Made by a program: the position numbers and the translations under genes
NCBI GenBank assembly: GCA_947245585.1
Contig: CAMXPV010000009.1
Location: 1-64,000 of the forward strand
Length of the DNA: 64,000 bases
Direction of reading: 5' to 3'
Origin: an uncultured Lachnospiraceae bacterium
GTDB taxonomy: Bacteria > Bacillota > Clostridia > Lachnospirales > Lachnospiraceae
Notes under the pieces: model-generated
Told to the model about the DNA's origin: nothing
Seen by the model: only the letters and a program-made list of their open reading frames with translations
Databases searched by the model: none
Shown here: positions 5,846 to 15,016 of the stretch, one piece after another
Layout of the letters: each line of letters begins with the position of its first letter
How positions within the stretch are numbered: position 1 is the first letter of the stretch

Positions 5846-7972
5846 TTACGTGGGGTGTACCTTCGGGATAAAGACCCGCTTGTGGGCCGTCCCCGCCTTC
5901 TCTCTCGCCGCCGTCCGCGCCGCTTCGCAGAATGATAACTGGGCGTTAAACTTTTCCTTCCCCCGCCCATCCACTTTGGCATAACTGCCGTCCGGCTGCA
6001 AAATCTGCGCCTTTACCGTATCCCTAAGCTGACTGTCCAATATCATCTTCAACCGCTCCTGCAGCGCCGGTTTCTCAATCGGAAAGAGAATCTCCACTCT
6101 CCGCTCCAGATTTCTCGGCATCCAGTCCGCACTGGCACAGTAGTATTCCGGCTTGCCGTCGTTCTCGAAATAGAAGATTCTGGCATGTTCCAAAAAATTA
6201 CCCACGATGGAACGCACCGTAATATTTTCGCTGATGCCCGGAATCCCCACGCGCAGGCAGCAAATCCCCCGCACAATCAGATCGATCTTCACCCCGGCTG
6301 CACTGGCCGCATAGAGGGCCTCTATCACATCCTTGTCGCACAGCGCGTTCATCTTCGCAGTAATCCCGGCGGGCCTTCCCGCCAGCGCGTGCTCTTTCTC
6401 CCGCTCAATCAATCGAAGGAAACGGTCTTTGAGCCAATGAGGCGCAAGGGAAAGCCGGTTCCAACTTCTCGGCTCCGAATACCCCGACAACATATTAAAC
6501 ACTGCCGTGGCATCTTCCCCGATCATCTCGGAGCAGGTGAAATATCCCACATCGGTATAGAGCTTTGCCGTGGAATCATTATAATTGCCGGTGCCCAGAT
6601 GGACGTAACGCCGAATCCCGTTTTCCTCCCGTCTGACAACAAGCGTTATTTTACTGTGTGTCTTAAGCCCCACCAGTCCGTAAATGACATGGCAGCCCGC
6701 CTTCTCCAGTTTCTTTGCCCAGACGATATTGTTCTCCTCGTCAAACCGGGCCTTCAGCTCCACCAAAACGGAGACCTGTTTGCCGTTCTCCGCCGCCTGT
6801 TCCAGCGCCGCGATAATGGGCGAATTGCCGCTGACCCGGTAAAGGGTCTGCTTGATGGCGAGCACATCCGGATCTTTGGCCGCCTGTCTGACAAACCGCA
6901 CCACCGGCTCAAAACTCTGATAGGGATGGTGCATGAGAATATCCCCTTCCCGGATTCTCTCAAACACATTGGCATCCTCCGGCAGCTCCGGCACCGTCTG
7001 GGGCGGCAGATAGCGGTGTTCTTTCAGATGGTCAAATCCTTCCATACCGTAAAGTTTCATCAAAAAGGTCAGATCCAGCGGCCCCGCTATGGCAAAGACA
7101 TCCTCCTTTGGCACCTTCAATTCTTCCCTAATCAGTTTGAGAAGGCGATTGTCAATGCCTTCCTCCACCTCCAGACGGATCACCTGTCCCCACTGTCTCT
7201 TTTTTAACTGTTTCTCGATCTCCTGCAGAAGATCTTCCGCCTCCTCCTCCTCGATGGTCAGATCTGCATTTCGCATAACACGGAAAGGATGGGTGCAGAC
7301 AATGTCATAATTCAAAAAAAGTTTGTGTATGTTCCGCTCAATAATTTCCTCCAGAAGAATCAGTCTCCGCCCCTCGCCGGAAGGAAGTTCCACCAGACGG
7401 TCAAGGACACTTGGCACCTGCACCATGGCAAATTCCATCTCCCCGTCCCCGTTCTTCTTCGTCATCAGCGCTCCCAGATTCAGGGATTTATTCCGGATCA
7501 ACGGAAAAGGTCTGGAGGAATCCACCGCCATGGGCGTAAGCACCGGGTAGACATTTTCCGTAAAGAAATTGTCTGCAAAGGCACTCTCCTCCTTCGTCAT
7601 GTCCTCATGGTGGGTGACGATGCGAAGTCCGTTCGCCGACAGCTGCGGCAAAAGAGAGCGATTGTACGTGTTGTACTGTCTGTCCACCAACTGATGGGTT
7701 TTCTCATTCACCGCGGCAAGCTGCTCGGAAGCCGTCATGCCTGCGATATCCCGCTTTTTGTAACCCGCGGCCACCATGTCCATCAAATATGCCACTCTCA
7801 CCATAAAAAATTCATCCAAATTTGACGCAGTAATGCTTAAAAACTTCAACCGCTCAAACAACGGCATCTGCTTGTCTCTCGCCTCCGAAAGCACCCGCTC
7901 GTTGAAGAGCAGCCAACTCAGCTCCCGGTTCGTATAATACGCTTCATCGGAAAATGTACTCTCCTTTGCCAT
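5846..7972 (-). CDS. ppk: Polyphosphate kinase 1
   Basis: A 708-residue protein that makes polyphosphate from ATP. The N domain begins YYTNRELSWLLFNERVL, followed by the head domain. The catalytic core contains KARFDEENNIVWAKKLE and the autophosphorylated His segment GLKTHSKITLVVRR, then HLGTGNYN. The C-terminal half has the second PLD-like set: LIVRGICCLRVG, FEN and ADWMPRNLERRVE. The length agrees with bacterial PPK1. It is directly downstream of ppx (37-base gap), so synthesis and degradation of polyphosphate are genetically paired, as in many bacteria. The start ATG has a weakly spaced AGG-rich site. The C terminus carries a charged tail after the conserved FPIEKP block. Confidence 0.95.
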   Translation of the reverse strand: MAKESTFSDEAYYTNRELSWLLFNERVLSEARDKQMPLFERLKFLSITASNLDEFFMVRVAYLMDMVAAGYKKRDIAGMTASEQLAAVNEKTHQLVDRQYNTYNRSLLPQLSANGLRIVTHHEDMTKEESAFADNFFTENVYPVLTPMAVDSSRPFPLIRNKSLNLGALMTKKNGDGEMEFAMVQVPSVLDRLVELPSGEGRRLILLEEIIERNIHKLFLNYDIVCTHPFRVMRNADLTIEEEEAEDLLQEIEKQLKKRQWGQVIRLEVEEGIDNRLLKLIREELKVPKEDVFAIAGPLDLTFLMKLYGMEGFDHLKEHRYLPPQTVPELPEDANVFERIREGDILMHHPYQSFEPVVRFVRQAAKDPDVLAIKQTLYRVSGNSPIIAALEQAAENGKQVSVLVELKARFDEENNIVWAKKLEKAGCHVIYGLVGLKTHSKITLVVRREENGIRRYVHLGTGNYNDSTAKLYTDVGYFTCSEMIGEDATAVFNMLSGYSEPRSWNRLSLAPHWLKDRFLRLIEREKEHALAGRPAGITAKMNALCDKDVIEALYAASAAGVKIDLIVRGICCLRVGIPGISENITVRSIVGNFLEHARIFYFENDGKPEYYCASADWMPRNLERRVEILFPIEKPALQERLKMILDSQLRDTVKAQILQPDGSYAKVDGRGKEKFNAQLSFCEAARTAAREKAGTAHKRVFIPKVHPT

Positions 7973-8009
7973 CCCCCTATGGCCTCCTTTTCAATCATTC
8001 CGGGCCGTG

Positions 8010-9539
8010 TCACACGAGCCCGCGCTGTCTGATCACCGGACGCACACTGTAAACCTCCTCAAAAAAGTCTGACCGTCTGGTGAAAAGCCCCTTTTCCAGT
8101 GTGATATCCACCGAATCATCCAATGTAATAATTAACTCCCGCTCCTTCAATATTGCCTTGACATCTTTAAATTTCTGCTTGTGGCTACGGTCCAACCCGT
8201 TGGCAACCTTTAAAATGGCAGTCAGCTTCGCGATCGTCAGGTAAGCGTCCCTGTCAATGCTGCCGCTGCCCGTCACTTCCCTGTAATTGAAATCCATATG
8301 ATTGTACTTCACCACGTTTGCCACAATCTCGCGCTCCCTATGGGAAAGGCCGATGATCTCCGTGGACATGATGATATTATAAGAACACTCTCCCAGATTT
8401 ACCAAGCTGATATATTTCCCACAGTCATGTAAGAGCGTAGCGATCCGCAACAGCAAACCTTCCCTTTTCCCCAGGCCATGTACCTTTTTCATGCTGTCAT
8501 AAATGGTCATGGCAATCTTTTCCAGAGTCTCTCCCCGGCGTTTACTGCCCATGTAACGTTTACTCATATTCTGCGCACAGGCAATGATATCCTGCTCAAA
8601 ATCATGCTCTTCCCTGATAATTTTATGCTTCTGCGCATACTCGTATGCCATGCCGTCGCACAGTGTCGCTCCCGGCGCCCATATCATTTTGGCATCCATC
8701 ATCTTGGCAATGCGGTTGATCAACACCCCTGAAATATACAAAAGCGGCACATTCTCCTCCGGTATGTCAAGCGCCTTTGCCGCCTGTTGGGAAGATTTTG
8801 CGTGAATCCGCTCCAGAAAACGCTCCACGGCGGCTGCCTCCACACTGCTGTCCTCAAGACCCGTCACGCCTTTCCCCACAATGGAGGAAATATAGTCATC
8901 CACAACGATAATGTTCTCAATCTGCCTGTCCTTCATATGGAGTTTTTTGAATACCATAATCTGGGAGCTTACCATCTCATCCAGAATCTCTCCGTAGTGT
9001 CTTTGGCTGATATTCAACCGCCCCAACTGATCCTGCAGCCGCAATACCCCCAGACGCAGATTCTGGGTCGTCACCAACGTATCCTTGTCAAACAGGGAAA
9101 TCTGAATACTGCCTCCGCCGATATCCACAATGGCGGTTCCCTTCTCCACAACCTTATTAAACCGGCCTCTGGAAGCAATTGCCTTATAATTTAAGAATCG
9201 CTGCTCCGAATTGCTCACCACCTCAATACGGATGCCTGTGCGTTGGGCAATCTGATCCAACACAATCGCGGTGTTTTCCGTCTCTCTGATGGCGCTTGTG
9301 CCGTAGGCAGTGTAATCGTCCACATGATAGCTTTTCATGATATCCCTGTATTCCCTGAGCACGCGGGACAGCTCATCCACACGTTCATAGCTGATCTTAC
9401 CTGTGGCAAAGGTGTCCGTGCCCAGATCAATCCGGTGTCTGATATGATCGATCTCCCTCAGACCACTCCCCTCGGATATCTCAAAGATTTTCATGGCAAG
9501 TTCATAAGAACCCACATCTATCGCCGCAAATGTCTTCAT
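8010..9539 (-). CDS. ppx: Ppx/GppA phosphatase with C-terminal HD domain
   Basis: A 509-residue exopolyphosphatase or pppGpp phosphohydrolase of the actin-like (ASKHA) fold. The N terminus FAAIDVGSYELAMKIFEI is the phosphate-1 motif, AIVDIGGGSIQISLF (about 138) is phosphate-2, and AYGTSAIRETENT is the conserved Ppx block. From about residue 320 an HD-type domain follows (LHDCGKYI, then a second metal-motif region around SHRERE), so this is the long Ppx form. It removes terminal phosphate from polyphosphate chains and may act on the alarmone pppGpp. Which activity dominates cannot be read. It is upstream of ppk in the same orientation, 19 bases after the DUF815 gene. Confidence 0.92.
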   Translation of the reverse strand: MKTFAAIDVGSYELAMKIFEISEGSGLREIDHIRHRIDLGTDTFATGKISYERVDELSRVLREYRDIMKSYHVDDYTAYGTSAIRETENTAIVLDQIAQRTGIRIEVVSNSEQRFLNYKAIASRGRFNKVVEKGTAIVDIGGGSIQISLFDKDTLVTTQNLRLGVLRLQDQLGRLNISQRHYGEILDEMVSSQIMVFKKLHMKDRQIENIIVVDDYISSIVGKGVTGLEDSSVEAAAVERFLERIHAKSSQQAAKALDIPEENVPLLYISGVLINRIAKMMDAKMIWAPGATLCDGMAYEYAQKHKIIREEHDFEQDIIACAQNMSKRYMGSKRRGETLEKIAMTIYDSMKKVHGLGKREGLLLRIATLLHDCGKYISLVNLGECSYNIIMSTEIIGLSHREREIVANVVKYNHMDFNYREVTGSGSIDRDAYLTIAKLTAILKVANGLDRSHKQKFKDVKAILKERELIITLDDSVDITLEKGLFTRRSDFFEEVYSVRPVIRQRGLV

Positions 9540-9558
9540 ACTTCCTCCGTCATTAGAA

Positions 9559-10848
9559 CTACTTCTTGCTTTGGCCGAGCAGAAAATCGATAAACTGCTG
9601 TGCCGTCCTGCCGGACAGCCCTCCGTGGGACAGCTCCCACTTGTTTGCCAAAAGGAAGAGATCTTCCTCCGGCACCCGCAGTCCGTTTCTCTCCGCCAGT
9701 GTCTTTACAATCTGTTGGAACTGCTTCTTATCCGGTGATCCGAAAAAGATGGTTACACCGAAGCGGTAAACCAAAGACAGTTTCTCCTGCACCGTATCTC
9801 CCGCGTGCATGTCCTCGTCCCGTCTGTCCGCCTTGTCGCTGTAGTTCTCCCTGATCAGGTGCCGCCTGTTGGATGTGGCATAAATCAGCACATTCGCCGG
9901 TTTTTTCTCCAGGCCGCCCTCGATCAGCGCCTTTAAATATTTGTACTCAACCTCAAAATCCTCAAAACTTAGATCATCCATATAAATGATAAACTTATAG
10001 TTTCTGTTCTTGACCTGGGCGATCACAGCATTCAGATCCTGAAGCTGATGCTTGTACAGTTCAATAATACGCAGGCCCTTCTCGTAATATTCGTTGGCAA
10101 TCGCCTTCACACAGGAAGATTTCCCCGTCCCCGCATCCCCGAACAAAAGGCAGTTGTTGGCGCGTCTTCCTTCCACGAAAGCCTCCGTGTTGTCGCATAG
10201 CTTCTGTTTTGGAATCTCATAACCCACCAAATCGTCCAGATATACATGGGCAATATTCCTGATCGGGACAATGACCGCGCCGTTTTCCGTGTGCTCCACG
10301 CGAAAAGCCTTGTGCAGTCCCAGATCGCCAACCCCATACTCCCTGTAAAACTGAGTAAGCGTCGCTTTCATGGACGCAGCGTCCTCACACCTCACAAAAT
10401 GCTGCGCAAGCGTACAGATCCGGTCACGGATGCGTCTGTTGTAGACCTTGCTGTCCTCCGAAGGACCCTCATAGTTTAGTACCACGGAAAATTCCGGTGC
10501 CTTTAACACCTCCATCATCTCCGTGAAATCATAGTCAAAGAACTCTTTAAAAATGACGATGTCATGGAGCACCAACTCGTTGATGCTGCCCTCCACCTCA
10601 CCCCGCATCTCACAGGCACAGCTATAACTGTTCTCATTGTTCACAAGCAGATTGGTCAGATAACAGTGCCAGAGATTGCCATAGAATCCATGATCCGCCG
10701 CCTGCTGAGAGAGCTTGTGCATACATTTGTAAAACAGGGGCATCGCCCTGCCGTCCCCGGAACGGTAATGCTCCATCAGCCAGACCACATCCCGCAGAAT
10801 CTCCCCGTCTGCAAATTCCTTATATACGATCAGTTCCTCTTCTCTCAT
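9559..10848 (-). CDS. DUF815-type AAA ATPase
   Basis: The start chosen is the ATG at 10848 (MREEELIVYKEF), preceded by GGAGGG. The track's 10872 would use GTG with a poorer site. The product is 429 residues: an N-terminal helical region of about 190, then an ATPase core with Walker A LLFGDAGTGKSS, Walker B FIIYMDDLSFE and sensor-1 type LIYATSNRRH. This matches the DUF815 family of P-loop ATPases, whose role is unproven. The C-terminal GGLSGRTAQQF block is the lid. It lies between pheA and ppx, co-directional with short gaps, so it may belong with polyphosphate or stress metabolism, but this is only context. Confidence 0.85.
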   Translation of the reverse strand: MREEELIVYKEFADGEILRDVVWLMEHYRSGDGRAMPLFYKCMHKLSQQAADHGFYGNLWHCYLTNLLVNNENSYSCACEMRGEVEGSINELVLHDIVIFKEFFDYDFTEMMEVLKAPEFSVVLNYEGPSEDSKVYNRRIRDRICTLAQHFVRCEDAASMKATLTQFYREYGVGDLGLHKAFRVEHTENGAVIVPIRNIAHVYLDDLVGYEIPKQKLCDNTEAFVEGRRANNCLLFGDAGTGKSSCVKAIANEYYEKGLRIIELYKHQLQDLNAVIAQVKNRNYKFIIYMDDLSFEDFEVEYKYLKALIEGGLEKKPANVLIYATSNRRHLIRENYSDKADRRDEDMHAGDTVQEKLSLVYRFGVTIFFGSPDKKQFQQIVKTLAERNGLRVPEEDLFLLANKWELSHGGLSGRTAQQFIDFLLGQSKK

Positions 10849-10887
10849 GATATTCCACCCTCCATAGTACACAGTGCTTTTCGCAAG

Positions 10888-12015
10888 CTAGTAGTTTCCC
10901 AATATTTTCATGTTGCGGGCCTCGTCGCGCAGTCCTCTTAAAGCGTTTTTCACAGCGCCGTCCGCCAGGTTACCATCAAAATCAATAAAAAAGCGGTATT
11001 CCCAATTTCGGTCCTCAATGGGACGGCTCTCAATTTTGGTCATATTCAGATTGTTGTAGATAAAGTGGGACAGCATGTGATAGAGGGAACCGCTCTCGTG
11101 GGGCACCTCCAGGCAAATGCTGATTTTTTCCGCATCTTTTTGAAAGATCTTCTGGTTCGTGACAATGATAAACCGGGTGGAATTGCTTTCCGACTGATTG
11201 ACGCCCCGCTCAAGAATATCCAGGCCGTAAATTTTGGCCGCCTGCTCGCTGGCAATGGCCGCCTGCGTCCTGTCACCCTCCTCGCTCACCTTGCGGGCTG
11301 CAAAGGCATTGTTCTTTAAGCTGATCTGTTTCCAGTCCTCATGCTCGCCCAAATACCTGGCGCTCTGCATCAGCGACTGCGGATGGGAATAAACGGTCTT
11401 AATCTGTGAGAGTTCCGTCCCCGGCAGTCCCAACAGACAGTGCTCGATCTTTATAATCTGCTCTCCGACAATATAATTCTCAAACTCCACCAGAAGATCG
11501 TAGATCTCGCTCACCGTTCCCGCCGTGGAATTTTCGATGGGAAGCACTGCAAAATCTGCGCTCCCCTCCTCTATTGAAGTCATGGCCTCCCGAAACGTAT
11601 CCACATGAAAACTGTTAATCTGATCCCCAAAATACGTAAGCATTGCCATGTGGGAGTATGCACCCTCCGCCCCCTGAAAGACAACCCTTGCTCTCTGCGT
11701 CTCCAGACTGTCCACGCCGATAAAAGGAAGCCGCCCCATGGACCCGGCCTCCACCAGCTTTCCATACTGCATCTTTCTGCTCATGGACATAATCTGCTCA
11801 AAAAGCTCCTGCACACCATGGGCGTTAAAAGCGTTGTGCGTGAGGGAACGCACCGTCTTCAACTTCTCTTCCTCCCGCTCCCTGTCAAACACTTTCTTTC
11901 CCGTCTCTATCTTATAATCGGCTACTTTGGAACAAATTTCCATGCGCTCCTCGTAAAGCCTTACAATTTCTGCGTCAATTTTATCCAACTGTCCGCGCAA
12001 TTCCAATAAATCCAT
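10888..12015 (-). CDS. pheA: Bifunctional chorismate mutase / prephenate dehydratase
   Basis: A 375-residue P-protein of phenylalanine synthesis. Residues 1-85 form an AroQ chorismate mutase (LRGQLDKIDAEIVRLYEERM, then DREREEE). The prephenate dehydratase domain starts at VVFQGAEGAYSHMA (about 111) and includes VLPIENSTAGTV and the STRF motif (SNSTRFIIV). A C-terminal ACT domain (SICLEVPHESGSLYHML, then IESRPIE) carries the ESRP motif that binds phenylalanine for feedback control. All three modules look intact. It is the first gene of the leftward series to maf, with a promoter at 12048-12076. There is no room for a T-box leader (about 30 bases from promoter to start). Confidence 0.95.
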   Translation of the reverse strand: MDLLELRGQLDKIDAEIVRLYEERMEICSKVADYKIETGKKVFDREREEEKLKTVRSLTHNAFNAHGVQELFEQIMSMSRKMQYGKLVEAGSMGRLPFIGVDSLETQRARVVFQGAEGAYSHMAMLTYFGDQINSFHVDTFREAMTSIEEGSADFAVLPIENSTAGTVSEIYDLLVEFENYIVGEQIIKIEHCLLGLPGTELSQIKTVYSHPQSLMQSARYLGEHEDWKQISLKNNAFAARKVSEEGDRTQAAIASEQAAKIYGLDILERGVNQSESNSTRFIIVTNQKIFQKDAEKISICLEVPHESGSLYHMLSHFIYNNLNMTKIESRPIEDRNWEYRFFIDFDGNLADGAVKNALRGLRDEARNMKILGNY

Positions 12016-12047
12016 TTTCTTCTGTCCTTTCGCTGTCTTGCCTCTTA

Positions 12048-12076
12048 AGTTTACCGCAATTTCTTCTTGATAGCAA
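12048..12076 (-). promoter_or_regulatory. Promoter of pheA
   Basis: TTGCTA, 17 bases, TAAACT on the minus strand, placing the transcript start about 25 bases before the pheA ATG. Confidence 0.6.
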
Positions 12077-12100
12077 GCAGGTTTAATGATATCATTGACG

Positions 12101-12119
12101 CAGACTCAAACAGTCTGCA
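12101..12119. promoter_or_regulatory. Perfect 7-bp inverted repeat before the DUF5050 gene
   Basis: GCAGACT caaac AGTCTGC lies 38 bases before the ATG at 12157 and about 25 bases beyond the -35 of pheA. It has no T-run, so it is not a terminator. It could be an operator for either divergent gene or a leader hairpin. Confidence 0.4.
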
Positions 12120-12156
12120 CAGCAAAAATTTAAGAGTTTTTTTGGAGGAAGATTCC

Positions 12157-13224
12157 ATGACAAGCAGTCGGAAAAACATCCTGATTCTTTTAGTGACAGG
12201 TGTTATATTAATAGCCGCATTCGTGGGCGCGCTCTTAAGCGGACGCATCCCCATGAACGATGAGTTCACCGTGGGCAACACGCCGGGAAATCTGAACAAC
12301 GGCGGATATTTCTGCGAGTCGGACGGAAAAGTGTATTTTGCAAACGCTTACGACAACTTCTCGCTCTACTCCATGAATCCCGACGAGTCTGAATTGCGTA
12401 AACTAAACGACGGCGCCGTCTCCTCCATCAATGCTGCCGGAAAATATCTTTACTATGCCCAGGTCAGCGGCGGCACCGGCGAGGAGAAGGGCATCGGCAG
12501 CGCTGTTCGCATGGCCGGCATCTACAGGAGCAATCTCAAGGGCAAGTCCGTTGTCGGACTGGACCGCTGCGACATTGTCAGTATGCAGTTATGCGGCAAC
12601 TACCTGTACTATGAAAAATACGACAAACAGATCGGCACCTCTCTCGATAAAGTAAGAATTGACAAGAAAGACAGACAGACCGTTGCGGAGGCAATCATCA
12701 ATCCCAACTGCTTCGTAAACGGCAAAATATACTACAACGGCGCGGCAGAAGATCATTATCTCTACGCTCTTGATATCCCTTCGGACATGGAAAGCGTGGT
12801 ATGGCGCGGCAACATCTGGAATCCCATCGTTCAGGACGGCTATGTCTACTATATGGATGTCCCGGAAAACTACCGCCTGTGCCGCTACAATCTCTCGACC
12901 AATGTGGTGGAAATTCTCACCAACGACCGGATTGATATGTTCAACGTCTATGACAATTACATCTATTATCAGGTGAGTTCCCCCGACTCTCCGGCCCTCA
13001 AACGTATGCTGATCGACGGAAGCTCACAGGAGATCGTCCGTGAGGGCGTATACCAGAACATCAACATTACCTCACAGTATGTGTACTTCAATGCGTTCAA
13101 CGAGAGCACTCCGGTCTACAAGACTTATACCTACGGCCCCATCAACGTGACCACCTTCGACGCGGCAAGAGAAGCCGCCCTCGCTAACACGGACAGGAAA
13201 GAATCTGACAATTCCGAAGAATAA
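12157..13224 (+). CDS. Membrane-anchored DUF5050-type beta-propeller protein
   Basis: The ATG at 12157 has a strong GGAGG site and begins directly at a signal anchor (NILILLVTGVILIAAFVGALL, about 6-26). The track start at 12067 adds 30 non-conserved residues. The remaining 330 residues face outward and contain short repeats of the pattern G-x-Y-Y-Y/F plus polar residues (GKVYFANAY, GKYLYYAQ, NYLYYEKY, GYVYYMD, NYIYYQV, QYVYFNAF). This is the DUF5050 / TolB-like propeller style. It is likely an extracytoplasmic binding or scaffold domain; no enzyme motif is visible. It is divergent from pheA and ends in a terminator shared with folBK. Confidence 0.8.
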   Translation: MTSSRKNILILLVTGVILIAAFVGALLSGRIPMNDEFTVGNTPGNLNNGGYFCESDGKVYFANAYDNFSLYSMNPDESELRKLNDGAVSSINAAGKYLYYAQVSGGTGEEKGIGSAVRMAGIYRSNLKGKSVVGLDRCDIVSMQLCGNYLYYEKYDKQIGTSLDKVRIDKKDRQTVAEAIINPNCFVNGKIYYNGAAEDHYLYALDIPSDMESVVWRGNIWNPIVQDGYVYYMDVPENYRLCRYNLSTNVVEILTNDRIDMFNVYDNYIYYQVSSPDSPALKRMLIDGSSQEIVREGVYQNINITSQYVYFNAFNESTPVYKTYTYGPINVTTFDAAREAALANTDRKESDNSEE

Positions 13225-13271
13225 GGACATAAAAAAGGGACTGCTTTTGGCAGTCCCTTTTTTATGTCCTT
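13223..13271. terminator. Bidirectional terminator with both stop codons inside the stem
   Basis: A perfect 22-bp inverted repeat (arms start AAGGACATAAAAAAGGG) around a 5-base loop. A-run and T-run lie within the stem, so it works on both strands. The TAA of the DUF5050 gene and the TAA of folBK both fall in the stem. Confidence 0.92.
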
Positions 13272-14112
13272 ATTCATATAACACATGTTTTTCTCCGCTG
13301 TTCCCCACTTCCTCAAGCAGTTCAATAACAGCCTTTCCCACTACCGGATGTCTCTCATAGGGAGCAATCTGGGCAAGCGGCACCAACACAAAATCCCGGT
13401 TACACATATCCCTGTGGGGAATCGTAAGACGCTTCGTATGCATCACACATCCCTCATAGAGAAGTATATCCAGATCGAGCGTTCTCGGCCCCCAACGTTC
13501 TTTCCGCTCCCTCGCCTCCGCTTTCTCAATCTCATGCAGTTTCTCCAGAAGCTCCTCCGGCGTGTAGAGCGTCTCCAGCGCAAAAACGCCGTTTAGATAA
13601 TCGGCCTGCTCCACACCGCCGTAGGGCGTTGACTCCATCCATTCCGAAGCCCGGAGCATCCTGCATTTTTTATCCGACGACAGAGCATCCTCCGCCGCCC
13701 GCAGATGCGCCTCCCTGTCTCCGATATTGGAACCGCAGGCGATATAGGCCCGCCGCCATCCCCGCACAATCTTTACGGAAACCGACCCAAAGGGAACGGT
13801 AATCGGCGCCTCAGGTTTTTTGATCTCAAGGGTGACCTGCCGTATCCGCGGAAACTGCAAAAGCAGCGCCTCCGCCGTCCTTTCCGCCGCCGTCTCAATC
13901 AGCTTATAGGTATGCTCTGTCAAAAAGGTGTGCAGGAAACGGCATACCACCCCGTAATTGGTCGACAGCGCCAAATCGTCCGCCATCCCCGCCGTTCTCG
14001 TATCCGTATCGAGAATCACGCTGACATAAAAGTTTTGCCCGTTTTCATTTTCCTGCTGATACACCCCATGATAGGCGTATACTTGCAGGTCCTCCACGAT
14101 AATCTGATCCAT
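13270..14112 (-). CDS. folBK: Fused dihydroneopterin aldolase / HPPK
   Basis: A 280-residue fusion of two consecutive folate enzymes. Residues 1-115 are FolB (MDQIIVEDLQVYAYHGVYQ, TNYGVVC, then IKKPEAPI), which cleaves dihydroneopterin. Residues about 124-275 are FolK (YIACGSNIGDREAHL, NGVFALET, ERWGPRTLDLDILLYEG, IPHRDMCNRDFVLVPL), which pyrophosphorylates the pterin. The fused form is frequent in clostridia. The ATG at 14112 follows a G-rich site, while the tracked start at 14133 is a TTG. Last gene of folC-folE-folP-folBK, 70 bases after folP. Confidence 0.95.
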   Translation of the reverse strand: MDQIIVEDLQVYAYHGVYQQENENGQNFYVSVILDTDTRTAGMADDLALSTNYGVVCRFLHTFLTEHTYKLIETAAERTAEALLLQFPRIRQVTLEIKKPEAPITVPFGSVSVKIVRGWRRAYIACGSNIGDREAHLRAAEDALSSDKKCRMLRASEWMESTPYGGVEQADYLNGVFALETLYTPEELLEKLHEIEKAEARERKERWGPRTLDLDILLYEGCVMHTKRLTIPHRDMCNRDFVLVPLAQIAPYERHPVVGKAVIELLEEVGNSGEKHVLYE

Positions 14113-14182
14113 ATCTGCGCCGCCCCCGTACAACCAATTAAGTATCTATTGTTATTTTATGTAACCGTCCATTTCCGTCCGC

Positions 14183-14998
14183 TTAATTTCTGTAGCCGTC
14201 GCGAATCGCCTCTGTCATTCTGATGGCGCGCACGTTCTCTTTCACATCATGCACACGCACAAACATAACACCCTGTTTTACGCCGTAAACGGTCGTCACC
14301 AACGTTCCCTCCATGCGCTCGTTGACGGGCAGATCCAACCCCATCCCGATCACCGATTTGCGGCTTGCACCGAGAAGCAGCGGATATCCCAGAGAATGGA
14401 ATTTCTGCAGATTATCAATGATCTCCAGATTGTTCTCGTAGGTCTTCCCAAAACCGATGCCCGGGTCAAGAATAATCTTATCGTAGGCAATGCCTTTCTG
14501 GTTCGCCAGTTCCAACGTCGATTCCATATCCCAGAGCATTTCCTCAATCAGATTGGAATATTTGTGTTCTTTCCGGTTATGCCCCAGACAGCAGGGAATC
14601 CCGGCCTCGGCAATCACGTTAACCATATTCTCATCGTATTTTAAACCCCAGATATCATTGATCATGTCGGCACCCGCCGCAATACCGGCTTTCGCCACCT
14701 CAGATCTGTAGGTATCCAGAGAAATCGGTACATTAAATCTGGATTTGATAGCTTCGATTACCGGAACCACCCTCTCCGTCTCCTCCTCTACGGAAACCTG
14801 GGTATAACCCGGACGTGTTGACTGCCCTCCCACGTCCACAATATCCATACCATCCGTTATCATTTGTTCCACATGGTATAATGCCTGATCCAACTGATTG
14901 TACTTTCCGCCGTCTGAAAAAGAATCGGGTGTTACGTTAAGCACTCCCATCACATAAGCATGTCCTTTTGTCCTAAAATCTCTCTGTCCTATTCTCAT
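14183..14998 (-). CDS. folP: Dihydropteroate synthase
   Basis: This 271-residue TIM-barrel enzyme condenses pterin pyrophosphate with p-aminobenzoate; it is the sulfonamide target. Signatures are VMGVLNVTPDSFSDGGKY (about 16-33), DVGGQSTRPGYTQV (about 56), SLDTYRS, NDIWG, LDPGIGFGKT and GASRKSVIG. The key Asn, Asp, Arg and Lys residues of the active site are all present, and length is typical. It sits 18 bases after folE and before folBK, so the operon covers GTP to folylpolyglutamate except for the intermediate phosphatase and dihydrofolate reductase. Confidence 0.96.
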   Translation of the reverse strand: MRIGQRDFRTKGHAYVMGVLNVTPDSFSDGGKYNQLDQALYHVEQMITDGMDIVDVGGQSTRPGYTQVSVEEETERVVPVIEAIKSRFNVPISLDTYRSEVAKAGIAAGADMINDIWGLKYDENMVNVIAEAGIPCCLGHNRKEHKYSNLIEEMLWDMESTLELANQKGIAYDKIILDPGIGFGKTYENNLEIIDNLQKFHSLGYPLLLGASRKSVIGMGLDLPVNERMEGTLVTTVYGVKQGVMFVRVHDVKENVRAIRMTEAIRDGYRN

Positions 14999-15016
14999 TT
15001 TGCGCCCTCCGTATTT

